Below, one piece after another: positions 48,070 through 56,419 of a DNA stretch of 64,000 nucleotides. The stretch spans positions 4,138,501 through 4,202,500 of the forward strand of contig NZ_JAOVZR010000001.1 in assembly GCF_026619415.1 (NCBI RefSeq), read 5' to 3'. The notes under the pieces were generated by a model. That model did no database searches. It had not been told where the DNA came from and saw nothing but the letters and a program-made list of their open reading frames with translations. The stretch's first letter is position 1. Each line of letters opens with the position of its first letter. Made by a program: the position numbers and the translations under genes. The DNA is from Hoeflea algicola. Its GTDB lineage: Bacteria; Pseudomonadota; Alphaproteobacteria; Rhizobiales; Rhizobiaceae.

Positions 48070-48407
48070 CGAAAATCTCCCAGTTTGCGGCGGGCGCGGC
48101 CCTTGAAGCATCCTTGCACCTGGCCGAATGCCAGCGGCGCGTCATTTGTGTGGGGCAGAACCCTTGCGGCCACATCTCGGTCCGCATCGGCTCCACCCTG
48201 TAACCACGTTGGAACCATGACCGCGCCAAGATCGCAAGGGGCATTCGATCGAGAAATACTTTAAGCTTAAAAAAATACTGGAATTCTGCGGGCCTGCTGA
48301 TAAGGTTCTGCTGCAAGGCGGAGGCAGGCCGCCGTGAAAACAAGCTAAGATATCGACCGGAATGAAACAAGCGCCGGCGGTGTCGAATAACAACGGGAGG
48401 ATCCACA
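48070..48407. other. Divergent intergenic region before livK
   Basis: 338 bp with no gene. AT-rich around 48255-48285 (AAGCTTAAAAAAATACTGG), probably holding the liv promoter; no clear operator palindrome was found. Confidence 0.4.
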
Positions 48408-49550
48408 ATGAAAAAATCATTCGTAGCAATCGCGGCAGTGGCAGGCCTGATGGCAGGCGTGTCGGCAACGGTCGCCGAGCCGGTCAAGGTCGGCATGATC
48501 ACCACTTTGTCGGGCGGCGGCGCGTCGCTGGGCATTGATGTGCGTGACGGCTTTCAGCTGGCGGTAAAACAATCCGGCCACACCGATATCGATTTGATCA
48601 TCGAAGACGACGGGCAGAAGCCCGATCTCGCGGTTCAGCTGTCCGACAAGCTTATCCAGTCCGACAAGGTCGACGTGATGACCGGCATCATCTGGTCCAA
48701 CCTGGCCATGGCCGTGGTTCCGAGCGCCGTGGCGCAGGGCAAGATCTATCTGTCTCCGAATGCCGGTCCGTCCGCGCTTGCCGGCGCCGGCTGCAACGAG
48801 AATTACTTCAACATCGCCTGGCAGAACGACAATCTGCATGAAGGCATGGGCGCCTATGCAACCACCGCCGGTTTCAAGAAGAGCTTCATCCTGGCGCCGA
48901 ACTATCCGGCCGGCAAGGATGCACTGACCGGGTTCAAGCGCTTCTTCAAGGGCGAAATTGCCAACGAGATCTACACCCAGCTCGGTCAGACCGACTATGC
49001 TGCCGAGATCGCTGAAATCCGGGCTTCGGGCGCAGACAGCGTCTTCTTCTTCCTGCCTGGCGGCATGGGCATTGCCTTCATGAAGCAATATGCCGGTGCC
49101 GGCGTGGAAATCCCGCTGCTCGGACCTGCCTTCTCGTTCGACCAGAACATCTTGCAGGCAGTGGGCGACGCAGCCCTCGGCGTCAAGAACACCTCGCAAT
49201 GGTCCAAGGATCTCGACAACGAGACCAACAAGGCATTTGTCGAAAGCTACACTGCTGAGTATGGCCGTCTGCCATCGCTCTATTCGAGTCAGGGCTTTGA
49301 CACCGCCAACCTGCTGATCTCGGCCATGGATGCGGCCTCGATTTCCGACAAGGACGCTTTCCGCGCAGCGCTGAAGGCGGCCAATTTCAAGTCCACCCGC
49401 GGCGACTTCAAATTCGGCAACAACAACCACCCGATCCAGGACATCTATGTCCGCGAAGTGGTCAAGGAAGGCGATGTCTACACCAACAAACTGATTGGTG
49501 TGGCGCTTGAAGACCATGCCGACGCCTATGCCGTCGATTGCAAGATGTGA
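48408..49550 (+). CDS. livK: Branched-chain amino-acid-type ABC transporter, periplasmic binding protein
   Basis: Product of 380 residues. Signal peptide MKKSFVAIAAVAGLMAGVSA, cleavage near residue 23. Mature domain is a type I periplasmic-binding fold (VKVGMITTLSGGGASLGIDVRDGF-type start, cut here by length limits; FILAPNYPAGKDALTGFKRF in the middle). GGGAGGATCCACA precedes the ATG. First gene of livKHMGF. Rhizobial members of this family bind many amino acids or amides, so specificity is open. Confidence 0.9.
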   Translation: MKKSFVAIAAVAGLMAGVSATVAEPVKVGMITTLSGGGASLGIDVRDGFQLAVKQSGHTDIDLIIEDDGQKPDLAVQLSDKLIQSDKVDVMTGIIWSNLAMAVVPSAVAQGKIYLSPNAGPSALAGAGCNENYFNIAWQNDNLHEGMGAYATTAGFKKSFILAPNYPAGKDALTGFKRFFKGEIANEIYTQLGQTDYAAEIAEIRASGADSVFFFLPGGMGIAFMKQYAGAGVEIPLLGPAFSFDQNILQAVGDAALGVKNTSQWSKDLDNETNKAFVESYTAEYGRLPSLYSSQGFDTANLLISAMDAASISDKDAFRAALKAANFKSTRGDFKFGNNNHPIQDIYVREVVKEGDVYTNKLIGVALEDHADAYAVDCKM

Positions 49551-49562
49551 TCATGCACCAGT

Positions 49563-49599
49563 GCCGGGCGGACCATGTGGTTCCGCCCGGCCTGTCTTT
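49563..49599 (+). terminator. Hairpin between livK and livH
   Basis: GCCGGGCGGA (49563-49572) pairs with TCCGCCCGGC (49582-49591), followed by CTGTCTTTCTT. A likely attenuator that raises binding-protein yield relative to the permeases. Confidence 0.6.
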
Positions 49600-49626
49600 C
49601 TTGCCCTGGTGTGAGCGCGGCCATCA

Positions 49627-50547
49627 ATGAGTGTTGCCCTTTTTATCGAGCAGATCCTCAACGGACTGCAACTCGGCGTCATGCTGTTTCTGATGGCGGC
49701 CGGGCTGACCCTGATCTTCGGCGTCATGGGGCTGATCAACCTTGCACACGGCTCGCTGTTCATGGTTGGCGGTTTCGTCTGCGCAGCGGTGGCGGCGTAT
49801 ACCGGTTCATTCTGGCTCGGCCTGGTGGCCAGTCTGGTCGCAGCCGCAGCCCTTGGCGCGCTGGTCGAGATGGTGGTGATCCGCAGGCTTTATGACCGCG
49901 ATCATCTCGATCAGGTGCTGGCCACCTTCGCCCTGGTGTTGATGTTTTCCGAAGGTGTGCGCTTTGTCTTCGGCTCGTTTCCGCTTTATCTCGATCCGCC
50001 GGCAATGCTCTCGGGTCCGGTGATGCTGCCCGGCGGGTTGCCCTATCCCGCCTATCGCCTCGCGATCATTGTTGCCGGCCTGCTGGTGGCGATAGGTCTT
50101 GGCTTGCTGATCAGCCGCACCAGGCTTGGCATGCAGATCCGCGCCGGCGAATCCGACCGTGAGATGATTGCCGCGCTGGGTGTCGATATCCGTTTTCTCT
50201 ACACGGTGGTGTTCGCGCTCGGCGCAGGCCTTGCCGGTTTTGCGGGTGCGCTGATCGGCGCCATCCAGTCGGTCCAGGTCGGCATGGGCGAACCGGTACT
50301 CATCCTCGCCTTCGTGGTCATCGTCATCGGCGGCATTGGCTCGATCCGCGGCGCGCTGGTCGCTGCCCTGATCGTCGGCCTGGTCGATACGATGGGGCGC
50401 TTCCTGCTGCCGACACTGCTTGCCACCGTGATGGAGGCTTCCGCCGCCCGCGGCGTCGGCGCCGCACTGGCCTCGATGCTGATCTACCTGCTGATGGCCG
50501 TCGTCCTGGTCTTCAAGCCAAAAGGGTTGTTTTCCGCCAATGCCTGA
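49627..50547 (+). CDS. livH: Branched-chain amino-acid ABC transporter permease LivH
   Basis: Product of 306 residues, 8-9 hydrophobic helices. Typical LivH blocks: GLTLIFGVMGLINLAHGSLF near the N-terminus and AFVVIVIGGIGSIRGALVAA in the second half. It overlaps livM by 8 nt. Confidence 0.93.
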   Translation: MSVALFIEQILNGLQLGVMLFLMAAGLTLIFGVMGLINLAHGSLFMVGGFVCAAVAAYTGSFWLGLVASLVAAAALGALVEMVVIRRLYDRDHLDQVLATFALVLMFSEGVRFVFGSFPLYLDPPAMLSGPVMLPGGLPYPAYRLAIIVAGLLVAIGLGLLISRTRLGMQIRAGESDREMIAALGVDIRFLYTVVFALGAGLAGFAGALIGAIQSVQVGMGEPVLILAFVVIVIGGIGSIRGALVAALIVGLVDTMGRFLLPTLLATVMEASAARGVGAALASMLIYLLMAVVLVFKPKGLFSANA

Positions 50548-51529
50548 GCTGATCACCGAACGACGTCTCAACATCGTGCTGGCGCTGATCCTGCTCATCG
50601 GGCCGTTGATTGCCTATTTTGCCGATGAACCATTCCTGGTGACGCTCGCCACCCGCGCCACCATTCTGGCGCTGGCCGGTGTCGGCCTCAACATTGCGCT
50701 CGGCCTGGGCGGGCTGGTCTCCTTCGGCCATGCCGCGTTTTTCGGTCTTGGCGGCTATGCAGTGGGTATTGTTGCCACCCATCACCAGAATTACGAGCCG
50801 CTGATGACCTCGCCGTTCGTCGTCAATGGCACCAACCAGATGCTGGTGCTGTGGCTGGTGGCGATGCTGGTCAGCGGCGTCGCCGCGCTGGTCATCGGTC
50901 TGCTCAGCCTGCGCACATCGGGCGTCTATTTCATCATGATCACGCTGGCGTTCGCGCAGATGATCTATTATTTCGCCATCTCCTGGCCCGCCTATGGTGG
51001 CGAGGATGGTCTTTCGATCTATGTCCGCAATAGTTTTCCCGGGATCAACACGCTCAGGCCGCTCGATTTCTTCCTGCTCTGCTACGCGGTGCTGATGGTG
51101 GTTCTGATCGCCCAGTGGCAGATGACCGGCGCACGCTTCGGCACCGCGCTGCAGGCGGTGCGCCAGAATGAGGGCCGGGTCGCAGCCCTCGGGCTCTCAC
51201 CTTACGGGATCAAGCTTGCCGCCTTTGTCATCTCCGGCATGGTCACCGGGCTCGCCGGCGCGCTCTACGCCGATCTCAACCGCTTTGTCAGCCCCTCGAT
51301 GTTGTCCTGGCACCAGTCCGGCGAAATCATGGTGTTCATCATTCTCGGCGGCGTCGCCCGGCTGTTCGGGCCAGTGGTTGGCGCTTGCCTGTTTGTGCTG
51401 TTCGAGCATGTGTTTGGCAGTTTCACCAGCCATTGGCAGTTCTTCCTCGGCGCGGCGCTTCTGGCTGTGGTGCTGTTTGCCCGTGGCGGCTTTATCGGCC
51501 TGCTGGCGGGGAGGGCGCGGCATGATTGA
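50540..51529 (+). CDS. livM: Branched-chain amino-acid ABC transporter permease LivM
   Basis: Product of 329 residues. ALGLGGLVSFGHAAFFGLGG and FIILGGVARLFGPVVGACLF are LivM signatures, and RTSGVYFIMITLAFAQMIYY is the conserved middle block. It overlaps livH upstream and livG downstream by 8 nt each, so translation is coupled. Confidence 0.93.
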   Translation: MPELITERRLNIVLALILLIGPLIAYFADEPFLVTLATRATILALAGVGLNIALGLGGLVSFGHAAFFGLGGYAVGIVATHHQNYEPLMTSPFVVNGTNQMLVLWLVAMLVSGVAALVIGLLSLRTSGVYFIMITLAFAQMIYYFAISWPAYGGEDGLSIYVRNSFPGINTLRPLDFFLLCYAVLMVVLIAQWQMTGARFGTALQAVRQNEGRVAALGLSPYGIKLAAFVISGMVTGLAGALYADLNRFVSPSMLSWHQSGEIMVFIILGGVARLFGPVVGACLFVLFEHVFGSFTSHWQFFLGAALLAVVLFARGGFIGLLAGRARHD

Positions 51530-52274
51530 TTCGGTTCTCTCGCTCTCCGGCCTCGATAAATCCTTCGGCGCGTTGAAGGTAACCGACAATGTCGATCTGG
51601 ATCTCAAGCCTGGCGAAATCCACGCCCTGATCGGGCCCAACGGCGCCGGCAAGTCGAGCCTGATCAAGCTGGTGGCTGGAGAACTCAAGGCTGATGCCGG
51701 GTCGATCCGGTTTGGCGGCCGCGAGATCGGCGATCTCGGACAGGCTGCGCGCGCCCGGCTCGGGCTGACACGCACCTTTCAGGTTTCCTCGCTGGTGCCG
51801 GAGTTTTCCGCACGCGGCAATGTGGCGCTGGCAGCACAGGCGCGGCGGCGCTCGGTGTTCGGCTTTGTGCGCCCAGTCGCCAAGGATAGCGATCTGACCG
51901 GCGAGGCGATGGAAGCGCTGGAGCGCGTTGGCCTGGCCGACCGTGCTGGTGTCCGCGTCAGTGAACTCTCGCATGGCGAAAAGCGGCTGCTGGAAATCGC
52001 CATGGCGCTTGCCATGCGGCCGCGGATTTTCCTGATGGATGAACCGATGGCAGGCCTCGGCCAGGAAGGCTCTAACCGGTTGATCGGTTTTCTCGACAAG
52101 CTGCGCAACGAGGCCCCGATCCTGTTGATCGAACACGACATGGAGGCGGTGTTCCGGCTGGCCGACCGCATTTCGGTGCTGGTTGCCGGGTCCATCATCG
52201 CCCGTGGGAATGCCGACGATATCCGCAATCATCCGGAAGTGCGCGCCGCCTATCTCGGGGAGGATGAAGCATGA
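51522..52274 (+). CDS. livG: Branched-chain amino-acid ABC transporter ATPase LivG
   Basis: Product of 250 residues from the ATG at 51522, placed by the overlap with livM and a GGGGAGGG ribosome site; a longer frame to 51168 is antifamily. Walker A GPNGAGKSS, signature LSHGEKRLLE, Walker B IFLMDEP, H-loop LLIEHDM, all in LivG form. Confidence 0.93.
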   Translation: MIDSVLSLSGLDKSFGALKVTDNVDLDLKPGEIHALIGPNGAGKSSLIKLVAGELKADAGSIRFGGREIGDLGQAARARLGLTRTFQVSSLVPEFSARGNVALAAQARRRSVFGFVRPVAKDSDLTGEAMEALERVGLADRAGVRVSELSHGEKRLLEIAMALAMRPRIFLMDEPMAGLGQEGSNRLIGFLDKLRNEAPILLIEHDMEAVFRLADRISVLVAGSIIARGNADDIRNHPEVRAAYLGEDEA

Positions 52275-52957
52275 GCCTGCTCCAGGTGCGCGGCCTCGAA
52301 GCCTTTTACGGCGCTTCGCAGGCGCTGTTCGGTGTCGATCTCGATATCGCTGAAGGCGAACTGGTGGCCCTGATGGGCCGCAACGGCATGGGCAAGACCA
52401 CCACCGTGCGGGCGATCTCGCGAATGCTGCGCACGACCCGTGGCGAGATCCGGTTTGACGGTCAGGATCTCACGGTGTTGCCGTCGTTCCGCGCCGCCCG
52501 GCTCGGAATCGGATTGGCGCCGGAGGGCCGACGTTGTTTTGCAGGCCTGACAGTCTCTGAAAACCTGATGGCCTCGGCCCGCCCCGGCGCCTGGGACCAG
52601 CCCGCTGCCATCGCCCTGTTCCCCCGGCTTGGCGAACGACTGGGCCAGACGGCGGCGACGCTGTCGGGCGGCGAACAGCAGATGCTGGCGATTGCCCGGG
52701 CGCTGCTGACCAATCCGCGGCTGTTGATCCTTGACGAGGCAACCGAAGGGCTGGCCCCGGTGGTGCGTCAGGAAATCTGGGCGGCGATTGCCAAGCTGAA
52801 ACAGGGTGGACAGTCGATCCTGGTCATCGACAAGGCGTTTTCCGAACTCCGCGCCGTGGCCGACCGCTGCGTTATCCTGGCCCGTGGCAAAAGCGTCTGG
52901 ACCGGCACCCCGGTTGAACTCACCCGTGATATTGAAACCGAGATGCTCGGCGTTTGA
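52271..52957 (+). CDS. livF: Branched-chain amino-acid ABC transporter ATPase LivF
   Basis: Product of 228 residues, overlapping livG by ATGA. Walker A GRNGMGKTTT, signature LSGGEQQML, Walker B LLILDEA. The usual H-loop histidine region reads LVIDKAF in place of LVEQN, a slight departure seen in some family members. Last gene of the operon. Confidence 0.92.
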   Translation: MSLLQVRGLEAFYGASQALFGVDLDIAEGELVALMGRNGMGKTTTVRAISRMLRTTRGEIRFDGQDLTVLPSFRAARLGIGLAPEGRRCFAGLTVSENLMASARPGAWDQPAAIALFPRLGERLGQTAATLSGGEQQMLAIARALLTNPRLLILDEATEGLAPVVRQEIWAAIAKLKQGGQSILVIDKAFSELRAVADRCVILARGKSVWTGTPVELTRDIETEMLGV

Positions 52958-53051
52958 AGCGTGGGTCGAAAGCCTCAGTCGCTATTCCAAACCGCATTTC
53001 AGACTCCGGTTGCTCCCGTTCCACTCTCATGAGCCCGCGTTGAAGCTATGC

Positions 53052-53078
53052 GGTTGCCGGATGGTTGTTCCGGCAACC
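53052..53078. terminator. Convergent hairpin between livF and the RND pump gene
   Basis: GGTTGCCGG (53052-53060), 9-nt loop, CCGGCAACC (53070-53078), perfect 9-bp stem. No T-run; probably a bidirectional transcript end. Confidence 0.5.
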
Positions 53079-53112
53079 TCGTTGATGAACAGCCCTTCCT
53101 TTGCGATGGCTG

Positions 53113-56100
53113 TTATTCGGCAGCTTCGCGGGTGACCACCAGTTTTGGCGGGGTTGGTTCTGTGCGGCTTTCCAGCCGTGCCAATCGGGCCCGCAGGTCG
53201 GCGATCTCGTCGGCATTGCCACTGAGGGCTGCCGTCATCGCTTCGGGTTCCATGGTTTCGGCTTCTTCTTCCTTCGGTCCGACGAAGCGCCCGAAGATCC
53301 GGCCCAAAAGCCGTGACAGGTCATCCATGATCAGGAAGAATGAAGGCACCACCACCAGGCTGAGCACGGTGGAGACCATGATGCCGCCAATCACCGCGAT
53401 TGCCATCGGTGCGCGGAACGATCCGCCTTCACCCACCCCGAGCGCACTTGGCAGCATGCCCGCCGACATGGCGATCGAGGTCATGACGATCGGTCGGGCC
53501 CGCTTCTGCCCGGCTTCTATCATCGCCTCGACACGGTCGCGGCCGGTGCGGATCAGTTCGACGGCAAAATCGACCAGCAGGATCGCGTTCTTGGTGACGA
53601 TGCCCATCAGCATCAGGATGCCGATCAGCACCGGCATCGACAGCGCGTTGTTGGTGATGATCAGGCCAGCGGCAACACCGCCGATCGCCAGCGGAAGCGA
53701 CAACAGAATCGTGAACGGCTGGATCACGTCCTTGAACAACAGGATCAGCACCGTCAGTACCAAGAGAAGCCCCATCAGCATGGCGTTGAGGAAGCTGGAC
53801 ATCAACTCGTTCTGGACTTCGGCGTCGCCCGATTCCATCACCTGAACCCCGGCTGGAAGCTCGGTGGTCTTGACGATTTCGTTGAACCGGTCCTTGGCGG
53901 TGTTGAGCGCCACGCCGATTGGCAGGCTGGCGCCGATCGTTGCCTGCCGTTGCCGGTTGAAGCGGGTGATGGTCGAGGGACCTTGCGTGATCTCGATGTC
54001 GGCCACCGATGTGAGCGGTACCGAAACACCGCGCGCCGTCTGAATCCGCAGATTGCCGATCCGGTCGATGTCGGTCCGGTAGATCGGATCAAGCTGCACC
54101 CGAATGGGGATCTGCCGGTTGTCGAGCGTGATCTTGGCCAGCCCCGCGTCGATATCGCCGATGGTGGCGACACGCACGGTTTCAGCGATCTGTGCGGTGG
54201 TGACCCCGAGTCTTGCGGCTTCCTCGGTTCTTGGCCGGATCTGGACTTCCGGGCGCGGCAGCGCACCGGAAATGGAGACACTGGACAACACCTCTTCGGC
54301 CTTGAGTCTCGGCTCGAGCATGGCTACAGCCCGGTCGATCGCCGCCTCGTCGGTGGAAATGACGTTGTAGGTCAGGTCGCGGTCGCCGCGGTCGTTGAGC
54401 TTGTAGGCGCGAATGTCGGGGATCACCGCCAGTCTGTCGAAAATTTCCGCCTCGATTTCGGCTTGCGACCGGGTTCGGCCCAGAACCTCCATACGCGGCA
54501 GCGAATCGAAAACCAGCGGCACCGCACCGGCGAGCCCGTTGACCACCTTCTTGAGCACCGAATGTTCGATTTTCTCAAGCAGCACCGAGACCGAGGCGCG
54601 GCGGATATCCATTTCGCCCTTCGGCGAGGTGCCGCCGAGAATGAAGACGTTGTCCACACCGTCGACATCCTTGATGACGTCGCGCATGGCCTGGGTGGTG
54701 CGGTCAGTGTCGGCCAGGGTGGCGCCGGGCGGCAGCTCAACGCTGACGCTGACACGGGAGACGTCTTCAGGTGGCAGGAATGAACCCGGCACCTGCGCCA
54801 TGAAATGCACTGCCACCACCAGCGAGCAAATCGCCGCCAGCAACGTGGTGTAGCGCCAGCGCAGCGTCTTGGAGATGAACCAGGTGTAGCCCCGCATGAT
54901 CCGGCCGTCGGTCTGGCCTTCGGCGTCATGGCCGTCGCTGTCGCGCATCAGATAGGCGGCCATCATCGGCGTGATCAGCCGCGCCACCAGCAGCGAGAAC
55001 ATCACGGCGACGGCCACGGTCATGCCGAACTGCTTGAAATACTGGCCGGGAATGCCGGGCATGAACGACACCGGCACGAACACCGCGATGATGGTGAAGG
55101 TGGTGGCAATCACCGCCAGCCCAATCTCGTCGGCGGCTTCCATCGAGGCCCGGTAGGGCGTCTTGCCCATGCGGATGTGGCGCGAGATGTTCTCCACCTC
55201 GGCGATCGCGTCATCGACCAGGATACCGGTCGCCAGCGTGATCGCCAGCAGGCTGACCAGGTTGAGCGAGAATCCAAGCTGCTCCATCACGAAGAATGTC
55301 GGAATTGCCGAGAGCGGCAGCGCCACCGCGGCGATCAGCGTCGCCCGCCAGTTTCTCAGGAACAACAGCACCACGAGCACCGCCAGCAAGGCGCCTTCGG
55401 CCAGCGTCTGCAGCGCGGATTCATAGTTGCCATAGGTGTAGAACACGGTGTCGTCGACCGGTACCAGTTCGACGTTGGGGTTGTCAGCGCGGATCTCGTC
55501 CAGTGTCTCGGTTACCACCTCGGCGACGGAAATTTCGCTGGCGCCTTTGGCCCTGAATACCGCAAACGAGACCACCTGATCGCCATTGTAGCGGCCGAAC
55601 GAGCGCAGTTCTTCATAGGTATCGCGCACCTGGCCGAGATCGCCAAGCCGCACGTAGCGGCCATTTGGCAAGGCAATGGTCGTTTCCGACAACGCCTGCA
55701 CATCAGCCGCATTGCCGAGCGTGCGGATCGCTTGTTCGCGGTCGCCGATTTCACCACGGCCACCGCCGAGGTTGGCGTTGGTGGCGCGCAACTGGCGGTT
55801 CACGTCGGCGGCGGTGACACCGTAGGAATCAAGTCGCGCCGGATCGAGTTCGATACGGATTTCCCGGTCGGCGCCCCCGTAACGGTCGACCCGACCGACG
55901 CCGCGTTGGCCCTGCAGGGCCCGCTTGACGGTGTCATCGACAAACCAGGACGCCTCTTCCAGCGTCATCCCCGGCGCGTTGACCGCAAAGGTCATGATTG
56001 CCTGGCCCTCGACGTCGATGCGGGTGACGATCGGCTCTTCCACCGATGCCGGCAGATCGCCACGTACCCGGTCGATGGCATCCTTGACGTCCTGCACAGC

Positions 56101-56412
56101 CTGATCGGTCGGCACTTCCATGCGGAAGATCACCGTGGTGGTCGAGACATTGTCGGCCACGGTGGAGGCGATGTCGTCAACGCCGTTGATCCCGGCCACG
56201 GCGTCTTCGATTTCCTTGGTGACCTGCGCCTCGAGCTCGGAGGGGGCCGCGCCAGACTGGGCCACGGTGATCGCCACCAGCGGCACGTCGATGTTGGGAA
56301 ACCGGGTGATCGGCAAGGTGAAGAAGGATTGGATGCCGACAATCGTCAGCAGCGTGAAAGCCAGGATCGGGGCGATCGGGTTACGGATGGCCCAGGCGGA
56401 AAAGTTCATCAT
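53113..56412 (-). CDS. RND-family efflux pump inner-membrane subunit (AcrB/MexF-like)
   Basis: Product of 1099 residues from the ATG at 56412 (MMNFSAWAIRNPIAPIL); the frame to 56439 would run into the preceding gene. It shows twelve helices in two halves, two large periplasmic loops, and RND blocks such as AITLATGILVDDAIAEVENI (TM4 Asp pair) and LMGIVTKNAILLVDF. The C-terminus carries a short coiled coil (ADEIADLRARLARLESR) not usual for AcrB. It is 7 bp after the adaptor gene and forms a pump with it; no outer-membrane channel gene is adjacent. Confidence 0.92.
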   Translation of the reverse strand: MMNFSAWAIRNPIAPILAFTLLTIVGIQSFFTLPITRFPNIDVPLVAITVAQSGAAPSELEAQVTKEIEDAVAGINGVDDIASTVADNVSTTTVIFRMEVPTDQAVQDVKDAIDRVRGDLPASVEEPIVTRIDVEGQAIMTFAVNAPGMTLEEASWFVDDTVKRALQGQRGVGRVDRYGGADREIRIELDPARLDSYGVTAADVNRQLRATNANLGGGRGEIGDREQAIRTLGNAADVQALSETTIALPNGRYVRLGDLGQVRDTYEELRSFGRYNGDQVVSFAVFRAKGASEISVAEVVTETLDEIRADNPNVELVPVDDTVFYTYGNYESALQTLAEGALLAVLVVLLFLRNWRATLIAAVALPLSAIPTFFVMEQLGFSLNLVSLLAITLATGILVDDAIAEVENISRHIRMGKTPYRASMEAADEIGLAVIATTFTIIAVFVPVSFMPGIPGQYFKQFGMTVAVAVMFSLLVARLITPMMAAYLMRDSDGHDAEGQTDGRIMRGYTWFISKTLRWRYTTLLAAICSLVVAVHFMAQVPGSFLPPEDVSRVSVSVELPPGATLADTDRTTQAMRDVIKDVDGVDNVFILGGTSPKGEMDIRRASVSVLLEKIEHSVLKKVVNGLAGAVPLVFDSLPRMEVLGRTRSQAEIEAEIFDRLAVIPDIRAYKLNDRGDRDLTYNVISTDEAAIDRAVAMLEPRLKAEEVLSSVSISGALPRPEVQIRPRTEEAARLGVTTAQIAETVRVATIGDIDAGLAKITLDNRQIPIRVQLDPIYRTDIDRIGNLRIQTARGVSVPLTSVADIEITQGPSTITRFNRQRQATIGASLPIGVALNTAKDRFNEIVKTTELPAGVQVMESGDAEVQNELMSSFLNAMLMGLLLVLTVLILLFKDVIQPFTILLSLPLAIGGVAAGLIITNNALSMPVLIGILMLMGIVTKNAILLVDFAVELIRTGRDRVEAMIEAGQKRARPIVMTSIAMSAGMLPSALGVGEGGSFRAPMAIAVIGGIMVSTVLSLVVVPSFFLIMDDLSRLLGRIFGRFVGPKEEEAETMEPEAMTAALSGNADEIADLRARLARLESRTEPTPPKLVVTREAAE

Positions 56413-56419
56413 CTGCGGC